The notes: generated by a model from the letters alone, not told the origin. 64,000 nt of DNA from Botryosphaeria dothidea (GCA_011503125.2 WWBZ02000022.1:186001-250000), one strand, 5' to 3'; shown: positions 32,984 to 44,046, counted from the first letter of the stretch. Translations and numbers: made by a program.

Positions 32984-35137
32984 ATGGTTCAGCGCAGGCG
33001 ATCCACCCTCTCCTTCCGCCCAAAGACCGCCCTCTCGCCTGCCGACCAGGACCCTGACACTCTCGTCAACAACACCATCCCGCGCCCGCCCAAGCGCACC
33101 CAGAGCCAGGTTTTTGGTCCCAACGACCCCGAGGCCGACGCCTCTGCCTGGCGCCATACACACCATGCCGGCGCGGAAAAGGAGGCCAAGCTGTCGCACG
33201 ACGCCCACCGCGCTGAGAGCCACCGCCGTCAGTCCACCCTGCACAACATCGAGCTCGCCCTCAGCACCGTCCGCGACCTCATCCATCGCCGCGGCCCCAG
33301 CCAGAGCGCTGCCCTCTCGCAACCCGGTCCCAGCCGCTCACAGGAAGCTACAATCGACATGCGCCCACAGCGCTCCCCGTCCTTCGCCAATCCCCCTTCG
33401 GACGCCGATGTCGAGTCGCTCGCCTCCTCTTCCTCTCCTCTCCAACCCCAACAACCCATCTCCTCCAAGCAGCAGGCTCCCAAGCGCTGGGCAAGCGCTC
33501 GCCGCTCGCTGAAAAAGTTCCGTCGCCCTGCCATCTCTGGCCCTGCTAACGACCGCTGGAATCCCGTCCCGCCGCCTTCCCTGGGCCCGCCCTATATCGA
33601 CCACTCCGCTGGTCAGGCCGCCCGCGACTCGGCCAACCAGCTCAACGCCATGAACCTGAGTCTCCATTGCCGGAGCCGCTCCAAGGTCTCACCATGTGGT
33701 CAGATGTCCGAAACGGACAGTGTTATCGGAGATGACCAGGGCCAACTGGTGGCGCAGCCGCCCCGGATGGGTACATCTCCCCTGCAATCTTGCAATAATT
33801 ATTATCATCATGCTAACATCCTATCAGACTTCGTCCAGCGCTTCCCGCGCGAGTTGTCCGAGCATGTCTTCGCCTTCCTAGATGCCTCATCCCTTGCCGT
33901 CTGCGAGCGCGTTTCCCGCGCATGGAACGTGCCCGCCTCGTCTCGGCACGTGTGGCGTGTCGTCTTCAACCGCCAATACGAGCAACAGATCCACGTGGAA
34001 CCGCCGCCACTTCAGATGGGTGGCGTCGGCGCCGGTACTTCGCTACCTAATCAGGACTGGAAGACGATGTACCACATCCGGAAGACGATTGAGCGTCGCT
34101 GGAAGGGGTCTCATCCGGCCGCCATCTATTTCAATGGCCACACTGACAGTGTATACTGCTGCCAGTTTGATGAGGATAAGATCATCACCGGCTCGCGCGA
34201 TCGCACCATTCGCGTGTGGGACCTGAAGACTTACAAATGCTTGAAGGTAATTGGAGGGCCAGAGGCTCGGCCACAGCCCAACACTCCACAGGCGCTCGAC
34301 ATCAAACGTCAGTACACTGAAAGCAATATTCCTTCGGTTAACGGCACTCCTGAGGGGAATGCTATCTTCCACCAGCCAGCCTTCTATCATTCGGCGAGTA
34401 TTCTTTGCTTGCAATTTGATGATGAAATTGTTGTCACCGGCTCTTCAGACGCCTCTTGCATCGTCTGGGACATTAAGACATGGGAGCCGAAGTGGCGCCT
34501 GAGCGCGCACGAAGCTGGTGTTCTCGACGTCTGCTTTGACAGCAGATACATCATTTCCTGCAGCAAGGACAACTCTATCTGCATCTGGGATCGCAACACA
34601 GGCGAGCTTCTGAAGCAGCTTCGTGGACACCGTGGCCCCGTCAACGCTGTGCAGATGCGCGGTGACCTTCTCGTTTCTGCCAGCGGTGATGGTGCTGCTA
34701 TGCTCTGGAATATCAAGACCAAGGCTTTTGTCAAGGAACTAAGAAGTGGCGACCGTGGCCTCGCTGCCGTCGAATTCAGCGACGACGCCAAGTACGTCCT
34801 TGCTGGAGGTAACGACCAGACGGTCTACAAGTTCGACATCAGCACTGGCCAGGTTGTCAAGAAGTTCACCGGTCACACGGGCCTTGTGCGTTCTCTGTTC
34901 CTGGACACGCCGAACAAGCGCGTTCTGTCTGGTAGCTACGACCAGAGCATCCGCGTCTACGACTACGAGACTGGCGAGGACATTTCAGTTTACGACAATT
35001 GGACCACCAGTTGGATTTTGAGTGCCAAGAGTGACTACCGGAGGATCGTGGCTACCAGCCAGGACGGTAGGGCGTTATTACTTGATTTCGGTTACGGCAT
35101 CGACGGCGTGGAAATTCTGGCTGGCGCTCGCAGGTAA
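32984..35137 (+). CDS. F-box/WD40 repeat protein, probable SCF substrate receptor
   Basis: About 698 aa in two exons, 32984-33770 and 33828-35137. The 57-nt intron keeps the frame open if retained (717 aa), but it has a GTACAT donor, TGCTAAC branch site and CTATCAG acceptor, and its removal yields a clean F-box start (RMDFVQRFPRELSEHVFAFLD). The N-terminal 260 residues are disordered, Ser/Arg/Pro-rich. The F-box spans about 263-305 and should bind Skp1. At least seven WD repeats follow (for example GHTDSVYCCQFDEDKIITGSRDRTIRVWDLKTYKCLKVI in outline, then SAHEAGVLDVCF, LRGHRGPVNAVQM, FTGHTGLVRSLFL), forming a propeller that would bind phosphodegrons. It is of the Met30/Pop1/Cdc4 architecture, but I cannot assign which. 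Confidence 0.9.
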   Translation: MVQRRRSTLSFRPKTALSPADQDPDTLVNNTIPRPPKRTQSQVFGPNDPEADASAWRHTHHAGAEKEAKLSHDAHRAESHRRQSTLHNIELALSTVRDLIHRRGPSQSAALSQPGPSRSQEATIDMRPQRSPSFANPPSDADVESLASSSSPLQPQQPISSKQQAPKRWASARRSLKKFRRPAISGPANDRWNPVPPPSLGPPYIDHSAGQAARDSANQLNAMNLSLHCRSRSKVSPCGQMSETDSVIGDDQGQLVAQPPRMGTSPLQSCNNYYHHANILSDFVQRFPRELSEHVFAFLDASSLAVCERVSRAWNVPASSRHVWRVVFNRQYEQQIHVEPPPLQMGGVGAGTSLPNQDWKTMYHIRKTIERRWKGSHPAAIYFNGHTDSVYCCQFDEDKIITGSRDRTIRVWDLKTYKCLKVIGGPEARPQPNTPQALDIKRQYTESNIPSVNGTPEGNAIFHQPAFYHSASILCLQFDDEIVVTGSSDASCIVWDIKTWEPKWRLSAHEAGVLDVCFDSRYIISCSKDNSICIWDRNTGELLKQLRGHRGPVNAVQMRGDLLVSASGDGAAMLWNIKTKAFVKELRSGDRGLAAVEFSDDAKYVLAGGNDQTVYKFDISTGQVVKKFTGHTGLVRSLFLDTPNKRVLSGSYDQSIRVYDYETGEDISVYDNWTTSWILSAKSDYRRIVATSQDGRALLLDFGYGIDGVEILAGARR

Positions 35138-36354
35138 AGCGGGTATCATTTGTTTGGATGGCGTTTTCTTGATTCCAATCTTCTTCTCTTCTCTTCCAAT
35201 GTTTCTTTTCTAGCATGGTGTTTTGAGGGCCATTCACAGTCAGACTTTCCGTGGAGTAATGTAAGACTGGGACGAGGAAAAAGTTTCTTCAAGATAGAGG
35301 GCAACCAGCTGCATTCGTTGGACAGCGCTTCCAATTTATTTCCCACACTTTCTCTCTCCGATCTATCTCCTTTCATCTCCCTGGTTTTCTTACCTTCGCA
35401 TTTTTGCGTCATTTGGGTATCATATAGGGCAACCCATTTTCTTTTTGCTATACACTTGCTGCATTTCATAGGGTGGGCTTTGGGTGAACGGCAGGAACAG
35501 GCGGCCGGTAAAGGTTCATTTCAACCCCCACAGATACCCAAATTGTGCTGGTGGCATCTAGAGATTTCCTTTGTATGTGTGTGTGCGTGTGTGTGCTTTA
35601 CAAATTTACTTCATCATATCGTGTCCACAAGCATTCAGACACAATTAATACCTTACTACTAGTATCATCAGGTAGTTGAATTAACCCACATTCGCTACAT
35701 AAACTAGTGTCGGCGCTTCGGGGTTTGTCGTGTGAGACATGTAGAGTAGCTCTGAGATACAAAAACGGTCTGTCGAATGATGTCTTAAGTAGGTGGCGAC
35801 GAATTGTGTCGGTCAGATCTGAAGTCTCCTTGGTCTCAACTTGAATTAAGACAAGGAACAATTGTCAGGCTCATCTAGACAGTTCTCAGTCCTCATTAAC
35901 TCCAATGCAAGGCCTGAGAGGGCAGCCACTTCTACTATGCTTGCTTGCTCAAGGCCGATTTCACTCACTCCTTGGCAGTAAGAAATCTTCCTTCGCAAGA
36001 TGCCCAAGCCACACTTACGACAAGAACTTCTCTATTTCAGGCCCGCACTGATTCCCAGAACCATCGCCTCTCAAGGCACCGAGCGTCCCACCAACCGCAG
36101 CCAGACGACGACCGCCAGCGCCACAACCGCCGCCACCGCAACGACCATCAGCGATCATTGTGGAAGGAAGCGTATGATTCATTGTGTCATTCGTGCTGAC
36201 GACGGGGCAGAATGCAAATGCTGAGTGAGATATGCCATGTTGATCTCTATTTTTTGGGGGGGTATCATGACGCTAGGACACACGTGCGGCCAGACTCCTG
36301 TCAGCAGCAGCAGCGAACCACTTCTCGACCAAAATGTCTGCAGCCTTCTCTTTC
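35138..36354. other. Convergent 3' region between F-box/WD40 and dynactin p62 genes
   Basis: About 1.2 kb. The left part is T-rich 3' flank. A TG-rich run lies at 35572-35596. No coding region is supported. Confidence 0.55.
35572..35596. repeat. (TG)n microsatellite
   Basis: A near-perfect alternating TG/GT tract of about 25 bp downstream of the F-box/WD40 gene. Confidence 0.85.
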
Positions 36355-38185
36355 TCAGCCCAGCTTCGGCAACGGCCCAATCCGGCCCGCACCCAGTACA
36401 CACCAAAACGCCTCCTCCCGCTTCACCCGCCCCGACTCGCCCGTCCCCTCCTTGCCCTTCTCCCTGTCCTTCTCCCGCACATCGTCCGCCGAGACGTCCG
36501 TCTCGTACTCGATGCGCACGAACATGGGCAGCTCGAGCACGTCCTCGTCCTCGTCGAGGCCGCCCTTGAGGTCGACCGGGTCGGCCTTGTCGGGCACGAC
36601 CTCGAGGATGACGCTGGTCCAGTTGCGGCCGCGCTCCCAGACCTTGCCAGCCTCGGCCTGGGTGGCCGGGTTGGAGGCGCCGAGCTCGATGGACGAGGGC
36701 GGCTGCGACTTGCGCGTCGTGGCGCCGCTGCCGGTGAGGGCCTCGTCCCAGACGTCCGTGTTGGCGCCGACCTCGAATTCGGGGCAGAGGACGGTGACTT
36801 TGCTGGCGATGCGGCCGGGGGTGATGGCCGGCGTGGCGAGGGTGACGCGGATGGGGTCGAAGAGCGGGTTGCGGATGGTGAGGATGAAGTGGTTGGCCAT
36901 GAAGGGTTGGAGCTTGTTGTAGTCGAAGGGGAGGACCGACAAGTTGCTGCGAGTGCTTGTCTCGGATTGGCGGGGGAGTGCCTTGAGAGAGATCTGGGGG
37001 ATGTTGTTGAGAGCCAAAAGTTTGATCTTGTAACGTGAACTCGATATCTTTGTCTCCGGTCTTGCGAGGATGTGTCGACATGTTCTGCAACGCTTCGCGC
37101 GCTTGGTGCGTAGGAGGGTGGGCACGGGACGCAGATCAGCTGCGAATCGCACGTCGGCATGGGTCTGGCTCTGTCGCTGATCGGGACTGATTGTTCCCTC
37201 CCAGCCAACTTGTCGCATGCGTTTGATAACCTCGTCCTCGGATGAAGCGTTGTTGACTTGGAAACCCTCGTCGGTACCAAAGGCTTCTCGCATAGCCGAG
37301 GGTCTGTCCTTTTTCAGCTTCTTACCACCGCCGCCATACATGCTCATGATGCGGGATAGAGTGCTCGAGTTTGCATAGTCGCCGCCGTAGCCACCACCCA
37401 TCGTGTCGGTCTGGAGCTGGGATTTGTAGAAGGCACTCAGATTTGAAAAACGCATGTCGTAGTCCAATGGTGAGTGATCATCGTGAATATCAACCTCCTC
37501 TTCCTCTTCCAGCTTCTTTCCATTTTCCTCAGCCTCCTTGCGCCGGTCTCGTGCCTTCTCACGCTCCTTCAAGGTGGGGATGGCCTTGCCTCCGTTTGCG
37601 AGGCGAGCCAGCTGACCAGAGATGTTGTTGGGTTTTTCGAATTCGACGCCAATTTCCAGCGTGCTCCATTGGCAGTAAGGACAGGCTAGGTAGAAGGGAC
37701 CGGGTGGTTGGACTGCCTCGCCGTCTTCGCCTAAGCGGGCGTGCTTCTCGTTCTCCGAATCGAGGGAATTGACTATCATTGGGGCCGTACAGACGGGGCA
37801 ATTGTAGCAGCTTCGCATACACCTGATCCGTACAGGTCAGCTACTGGAAAAGATCCAAATGTCCTACCCAAACACACCTGTTTCCATCACTGCGGACGTT
37901 GCTGCTGGGGACCTCGAACAAGCAGCTGGGGCAGAACCAGGTGATGACTTCTTCGCTGACACATCGTGGGCAGCGAATCTGATGGCAATCTTCGCAGTAT
38001 AGCAGGTGCTCGAGCGGGTACAGCGAGTAGTTGGAGCGGGGATTGCGCGGGTCGAAGGTGCGTTCATCTTCTTCGTTTGCGTGGATCGAGTACTGCGACG
38101 AGCGTTTGTCGCGGACACGGGAGCTCGGGGTCGAGGTATCGACGCATGGGCACGAGTAGAAGGTGTAGGGAAAGGCCTGGGCCAT
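36355..38185 (-). CDS. Dynactin p62 (subunit 4, RO-2 type)
   Basis: Pointed-end subunit of dynactin, the cofactor of cytoplasmic dynein, about 591 aa. Exons 38185-37878 and 37822-36355, with a 55-nt intron. The N-terminus is a cysteine-rich metal-binding region: YSCPC, LLYCEDCHQIRCPRC, WFCPSC, RCMRSCYNCPVC, and later YLACPYCQWST with KRCRTCRHIL, as in p62 of Neurospora (ropy-2) and animal DCTN4. Splicing completes the RC-M-RSCYNCPVC motif. A charged coiled segment (LKEREKARDRRKEAEENGK) follows, and the C-terminal beta-rich part ends near EEAFWCVLGAGRIGPLPKLG. It should act at the Arp11 end of dynactin in nuclear positioning and vesicle transport. It shares a 194-bp promoter with the NDUFAF5-type gene. 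Confidence 0.93.
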
Positions 38186-38379
38186 GGTGGGCGTTGTTTT
38201 GGCGAGTTGATGCTCGTCCCGCCGACGCGAACGCGGGTGGAAAGCGCGTCGTTGACGGAGCGGAGCAGAGGAGCTTGGACCCCGCCGCCATTTCTTCCAC
38301 TGCGTCATGAGCGCCGCGCTCACTCGACTCCCCCATTGACGTTCCCTCTGGTGTCGTCCCGTCTTCCCACGCTTCCAGG
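38186..38379. promoter_or_regulatory. Short bidirectional promoter of p62 and NDUFAF5-type genes
   Basis: Only 194 bp separate the two divergent start codons, so both genes must share this region for initiation and leaders. No TATA box stands out. Confidence 0.6.
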
Positions 38380-39509
38380 ATGAGACCCTTTCCGATCAGG
38401 AGCCTGATACCTCCGCCCGCCGCCCGCAGAGTGCGTCTAGCCTCGCGGCGCAGCTACGCCGTTCAAGCTCCCGGTGCACCAACCTTCGAGGTCTTTAATC
38501 GCCGCACCAAGCTCCTGCAGAGGGAACGCGCCGCCGCAAATGCCGAGAAGAGCAGGGAGGTTGACTACCTGAGAGATGAAACCGCTTTCAGGTTATGTGA
38601 GCGTCTTCTGGTCTGTCCATTCTTCGTCGTCCCTTGTGTCATGCTCATAATGCGCCACAGGACATCAACCGCCGCTTCGACCGCGTGCTCGACCTCGGGG
38701 CAAATGCATGCAATGTTGGTCGTATCCTCACCAAGCCCGACCCTGATAGCACCTCAATGAAGCCTGTCTCCGAGCCACTGGCAAGTCGCATCGGCGAGCT
38801 CGTTGCTGCCGACTCCTCTCCTACAATGCTGTACCGCGACGCCGACCAGCCCTTCAACCACGACATCAAGATGACCCGCCAAGTCTTGTCTGACGAGGAG
38901 AATCTGCCCTTCGAACCTGAATCGTTCGATGCTGTTCTCAGCAGCCTGTCGCTTCACTGGATAAATGACCTGCCTTCCGTTCTGAAGCAGATCAATAATA
39001 TACTCAAGCCCGACGCACCATTCTTGGGTGTCATGCTTGGTGGTGATAGTTTGTATGAACTGAGGACAAGTCTGCAGCTCGCAGAGCTCGACCGAAGAGG
39101 CGGCGTCAGCACACGCACATCTCCCCTTGCGGACGTGCGCGATGTTGGTGGTCTGCTGCAAAGCGCAGGGTTCAAGCTGCTCACCGTGGACGTCGACGAC
39201 ATCATTGTCGATTATCCCAACATTTTCGCGTTGATGATGGACCTGCAAGCTATGGGTGAGAACAATGCGGTTTTTGGGCGAGAGACAGGTCCTATCAAGA
39301 GGGACGTGCTTCTCGCTGCAGAGGGCATCTACAGAGCGCTCCACGGTAACGAGGACGCCGAAGGAACCCTTCCGGCGACTTTCAGGCTCATCTATATGAT
39401 CGGATGGAAGGAGGGCCCGAATCAGTCCGAGCCTCTACCACGAGGGAGTGGCATGGTTAGCATCAAGGACATACTCGAGAGCGGAGGGGACAAGGGAGGG
39501 AAAAAGTAG
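38380..39509 (+). CDS. NDUFAF5-type methyltransferase-fold complex I assembly factor
   Basis: A 359-aa mitochondrial protein in two exons, 38380-38610 and 38661-39509. The N-terminal 28 residues (MRPFPIRSLIPPPAARRVRL...) are Arg-rich without acids, a good presequence. Then come TFEVFNRRTKLLQRERAA and YLRDETAFRLCERL, joined across the intron to LDINRRFDRVLDLGANACNVGRIL, the SAM-fold motif. ENLPFEPESFDAVLSSLSLHWINDLP and FLGVMLGGDSLYELRTSLQLAE are family hallmarks. In animals NDUFAF5 hydroxylates an arginine of NDUFS7 during complex I assembly, so a methyltransferase activity should not be assumed. The 50-nt intron has a non-standard GTCTGT donor; I accept it because it gives the conserved RLLDI junction. 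Confidence 0.88.
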
Positions 39510-39680
39510 TCGAGTTTTGGCCAGGGACTAAACGTCAAAAAATATTTTCTTGCAATATGAACTGCGGCTTCCCTGGTAGACTAATACTCATTTCTCTAGG
39601 CTGCACTCAACCCCTTCAGTTCTCAAGGCTCTGCTTTCTGTTCTGCGTTGCATTCACCAGCAACTCCGTCTCAAACCGCC

Positions 39681-40171
39681 ATGCATTCCCAAGCTGTTCC
39701 TGTACTTTCTTCGGAGAGCCAGCCACTGGCCCCGGACACCGGACACTCTGAGAAATATCATCTAAACACTGAGTTTGGACCTTTCGTTATTAACATCGAT
39801 GGTGAGAAATTATCCTACCTTTACTTGCTTCTCTTTGGCTAAGTCATCCAGACTCCAATATACCAACGGCAGAAAATCACCAAGAAAATGACAGAGATGA
39901 CTTTCGCTGCGCTACAAATCGCTTTGGATTTGCCTCCCTCGGCATGGCAGTTGTGCTCTTGATCTTCGCTTTGATACCAGAGGATGGCAACAACCTCTTG
40001 CGCTCGAGAGCAGGGGATCTCGCCATCTGGTGCGATATGATGGTCACCGTCGTATTTGTCACCCGATACATTGGAGACCGGTTTCAAACCTGGGGTACAC
40101 TGATCAGCCTGCCCGCCATCCTCGTCGTCGCAACCATCTTTGCTCTTTTCAGAATATACTTATTGATTTGA
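39681..40171 (+). CDS. Small three-helix membrane protein, unknown family
   Basis: A 139-aa protein in exons 39681-39801 and 39873-40171, joined across a 71-nt intron in matching phase (GATG/AAAAT gives Asp-Glu-Asn). I do not recognise the family. The first 60 residues are polar (SESQPLAPDTGHSEKYH...), then three hydrophobic segments are visible: FGFASLGMAVVLLIFALIP, DLAIWCDMMVTVVFVTRYIG and ISLPAILVVATIFALFRIYL. The splice signals (GTGAGA, CGGCAG), continuity of frame and uniform hydrophobic pattern support a real gene. It follows the NDUFAF5-type gene by 171 bp on the same strand. Confidence 0.55.
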
Positions 40172-40489
40172 GGCACTCTCTAGGGAAAGGACGCCGCGGT
40201 CTTGCTCTGGTTTTCGCCCACGTTCAAACTATTGATTTGGGTTCCTGTTTTTCTTCGGAGAATGGTGATTTCTTAATACTTAATGTTTGCTTGGAGGACG
40301 TATATCAAGCATCCTCATTTCACATTCATGTCTTTCACCACCTTTCGCGACTCGGCGCACAGAACAAGAATTGGACTATCTGCTTTATCGCATAGAGCAA
40401 TACAAAAAAAGAAAAGACTCGCTTCCCTATGCTTATGCCCCGATAGGAAGAACAACCAAGAAAAAGCCCAGTCCTATGGGTGACGTAGC
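40172..40489. other. Convergent spacer between two small membrane protein genes
   Basis: A 318-bp tail-to-tail spacer. Nothing is seen beyond A-rich 3' flanks. Confidence 0.55.
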
Positions 40490-41040
40490 TCATCTTCCAA
40501 CCAACAGACTAACGGTCGTCACGGCAGCGCTCATAGACCAGCCCATCGCCAGCCTCTCGAGTGACTTGATGATGTTGGCCGTGGAGCTGATGGCCTCGTT
40601 GTACCCCTCCACGAACGGCACCTTGGCCTTGTTCTCCCAGAACCCCGCGACGTGCTTGCGCGTGAGCACGATGTTGACGATATTTCCCGCGTGCAGGCCT
40701 ATCGCGAGCCAGGGCGACGAGGAAGGGTGTGCGGATTCGCCAGGGCGGACGGCCGTGTAGAGGAGGAAGGCGGAGGTAAGGAGGGAGGTGAGGACCTGAT
40801 CGGAGCGCGTCAGTGGGGGCAATGGGTGGCAATGGGTACAACGCGGACCGTCACGAGCGCGCTGCCCTGGGTGGTGCGTGTCTTGTGGAGCTGCTCGGCA
40901 GCCGTGTTAGAGTACTCGGCCGCCTTTTCCGACTTCTTCTCGTACTGCTGCAGGTTCTTGATGGAGATGTAGCAGAAGTAGAGCGTGTATCCGCTGCCAA
41001 CGGCTTGCGCGAGGTGGATGACCGGCAGGAGCTTCTCCAT
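40490..41040 (-). CDS. Small membrane protein, unknown family
   Basis: A 165-aa protein in exons 41040-40849 and 40795-40490, with a 53-nt intron whose donor is the less usual GTCCGC and whose branch/acceptor is CACTGAC...GATCAG. The N-terminus LLPVIHLAQAVGSGYTLYFCYIS is hydrophobic, followed by a charged helix (KNLQQYEKKSEKAAEYSNT). After the intron come LTSLLTSAFLLYTAVRPG, PWLAIGLHAGNIVNIVLTRK and a last hydrophobic stretch MGWSMSAAVTTVSLLVG. Four membrane spans are likely. No named family is recognised; gene structure and codon regularity support it. Confidence 0.65.
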
Positions 41041-41652
41041 GGTGGGTTGACGAGTGTGTGGGGGCGAAGGACAGAGATGTTGCGTGGATGGATGATCTTG
41101 GACGGAGACTCGTGATAAAGTTGTGGTGACGTCGGGTCGCATCGAGAGAGCGGGGCGTAGGGCTGAGGATTGGCACAGGGGTCCGAGGCCATTAGACAAA
41201 TGCCGAACAGCCTATTGGCTTCGTCCGGCTAATGCTTGTTCTTGCTTTCTTCTACAACAGTGCCAAGAGGAATGTGGCTTGGTTCTACTGGCAGTTGGCT
41301 GACAGAGATTCACTTAGTGCGGCGCGCGGCTGCAGCATGGAGGATCCTCTGTGTTTACAGCACTGCTCAGAGAAGCAATTGGGAGTATGTATCCCCCTTT
41401 CAAATTTCCGTACAATGGTATCTGGAATTTCCAGACACAACACGGAAAACTAATACGTATGCAATGTAATTTGTTAAAGCTGGTACTTCGTAATGGCCGT
41501 TTCACTTACCACTCCACCGGCCATAATGACAACGCACCAGAATTGCAATATCGCGCAAGTGAGTCGAAGTTTTGGGATCTTCAGCAAATTCAGCTCTAAT
41601 ATAAGCTATTCTTACTTCATGGACCTTTCGTGACAGTCGTCTCTGTATGCCC
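41041..41652. other. Intergenic spacer upstream of the small membrane protein gene
   Basis: About 0.6 kb between two minus-strand genes: 3' flank of the GH5 gene and promoter of the membrane protein. No feature seen. Confidence 0.55.
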
Positions 41653-43471
41653 TCATAGCCCGTCAGCAAGCTCACAGAACTCGCCCACGCCTTTCCTCAG
41701 TCCTTGCTCATATTCCCACACAAACGGCCCACCCATGCCGCTTTCAATGAGCCTTCTTCGGACCCAGATTTCGAGGTTACCTATCTTGTCACCACCAACA
41801 CCTCCTCCTTCCCCGCCCTCGCCCAAAGCATTGACGTCTCCAAACCCACCGTTGATCCGCATACCGAAGAAGGCTGCTGCGTCATCAAAGCCTTGCTTCC
41901 AACCTTGCTCATACCGCCAGTGCTCGAATGGCGTTCCTGGAGAGTTATTGTCCCAATACCCACAATGTTGCCCGAAAGTTCGTCCAAACCTCTCATCTTT
42001 CTGAGCCAGCGCTGACTCCAGCCTCTGGCGCACATCGTCCGCGCCCAACGTCAGTGTCCAATGCGGCGTGATGGCACCCCTGTTGGTGCACGACTTGAAC
42101 CCCCACTCTCCTCCCGGCATCCACTGCATCTTGTACGTCCAGAAATGACTGCCCAGAGCCCTATCCTGGAATCTCTTGCTCAAAGCCTGCCCAAACTCCC
42201 TCACCCATTCATCCTTGCTCTTGTCTCTACTCTTCTTCCACGTCTCCTCACTCAACACGCAACTGTACTCCCCAATGATGACCGCCACCGCGCCATTATT
42301 CAACACATTCCCCTCCTTTCCATCCAACTGGCCCAACTTCCCCCTCGCCTCCCGCACAATATCCCCCGGACCCTTCTTCTTGTCACCATCCGTGAAGCAC
42401 CAATACAGATGCGTATCTACCACAACCGGGCTCACTCTCGCCCCCACGCCGACGCTATTCGCGCCCTTAACCCACTCCAACGCCTTCCCCAAATCCCACG
42501 CATCGCTCACATAAACCGGCAAGCCCGGCTCCACGCTCGCCACCGCCCTCACCACACCATCATACCACTCCCACAACCCCTTCGCGCCCCATTCGGCCTC
42601 ATTGCACACCTGCAACCCCACCACGCCCTCTCTCAACCCGCTGTCCTCCCTCACCTGCTCCGCGATCCATGCCAGGCAGTGTGCGCTGCGGTCGCGACAG
42701 GGACGCGAGTGCCAGTGCTCGGCGCGGCCGCTATTGGTGCCCGAGTGGTCGCAGCCGTTGGCGCCGCCGGGGATGCCGTGCAGGTCGAGCAAGGTCCCGA
42801 TGCCGCGGGCGCGCAGGCGCGCGACCAGCTGCCGCACCGACGCCCACGCGTTCGCGTACACGGGGGCGAAGGCGTGGAAGGGGTCGGAAGGGTCGTGGTC
42901 CAGGAAGAATGGGCCGAGGGTGAAGTAGCCGATGGGGAGGCGGATGGTGTTGCCTTGATCGTCTCAATGTCAACGCCTGCGTTCGGAGGTGTTGCGTCTA
43001 TCTAGGACTGGAGGGAGGAGAGTGAGGACGAGACTTACACTTTGCCTTCCCGACCAGCCAGTCGAGGTCGGCGTCCGTCACGGCGCCCGCCCAGTGCCGC
43101 TCGAACTTGTCGCGCGCGCCGTCCATGCCCAGCTCGGCGACGCTGGCCCGCACGGCCTCGAGCTCGCTGCTTTTGCCGTGCCCGGAGCAGCTGCCGGGAA
43201 ACATGCCGGGGAACAGCCATTTCTCGAGCACGTAGATGGCGCCGAGGTTTGCGCCGTGCTGGTAGCGGTAGCGGAGCACGTCGAGCGGCGTCACCGGCGT
43301 GATGCTGGAAGGGCGGTCCGCTTGCTGCGACGTGAGCGGGATTTGGGGCTTGGGAGTGATTGGAGGGGGTCCATTGTGGTTGCGGTGGGGGTTCGAGCCG
43401 TTGCGGTCTTGGAGGAGAGGTTGGATTTTGTCCTGGAATTTGGACTTTGCTTTATTGAGGTATTTGTCCAT
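41653..43471 (-). CDS. Glycoside hydrolase family 5 protein (exo-beta-1,3-glucanase-like)
   Basis: A 577-aa TIM-barrel glycosidase in exons 43471-43039 and 42953-41653. The 85-nt intron uses a CAAG acceptor that gives GKAKCNTIRLPIGYFTLGP; N-T-I-R-L-P-I-G is the first conserved GH5 block. LLDLHGIPGGANGCDHSGT is the second. The acid/base Glu lies in LQVCNEAEWG (near residue 262), a DTHLYWCF block follows, and the probable nucleophile is the Glu of VIIGEYSCVL (near 372). There is no signal peptide: the N-terminus MDKYLNKAKSKFQDKIQPLLQ is charged, so an intracellular enzyme is likely, unlike secreted EXG1 homologues. A C-terminal part (about 470-577) carries a tandem GGEGGGVGGD glycine tract. Natural substrate unknown. 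Confidence 0.88.
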
Positions 43472-44046
43472 GGTTCTGGAGGTGCGACTGGGTGATGGAG
43501 TTGGAGTATCGGGGAATGGAACGGTGGAAGAGCAGGCAGATGTTGAAAAAGCGCAGCTACTTATCAGCTCTGAGATAAAGCAAGACTTGATAATACTGAG
43601 CGGGAAGCACGGAAATGGCGTGGGGACTAGTGTACGTGTGTCATGCAGGTACCTGTTTATCGCGCACCTCACAGCAGGTTGTTTTGTATGTTTGAATGAC
43701 GATCGGATTCAACACAGCCCCAAATGGCGTGTTGAGACGGAGGTTGAGCCGTGAGTGACGTAAGGTGTAGTTCAGCTGCGATGTGTGCAGCTCATGACAA
43801 GGATCATGGCTGCATCTCGGCCCAATTTCCTACAAGCGCAAGTTGATGGGAACACACGGACAGGGGAGGGAAGATCTCTAACAATACTGGGAAAACAACG
43901 GCAGACTTCATAGCATGTGGATGCGGCCTTGAACACACCTTTGTGTTACCCTAATCAAACCAATGACGTTTAATGAATGCGCAGAGCGTACAACCTTCAA
44001 GCGCCAACAATGCCTCCCAACCCCAGAACTCCTTGCTCTAAAACGG
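43472..44046. other. Spacer between GH5 and myotubularin genes
   Basis: About 0.57 kb serving as GH5 promoter and myotubularin 3' flank. No additional feature is supported. Confidence 0.55.
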
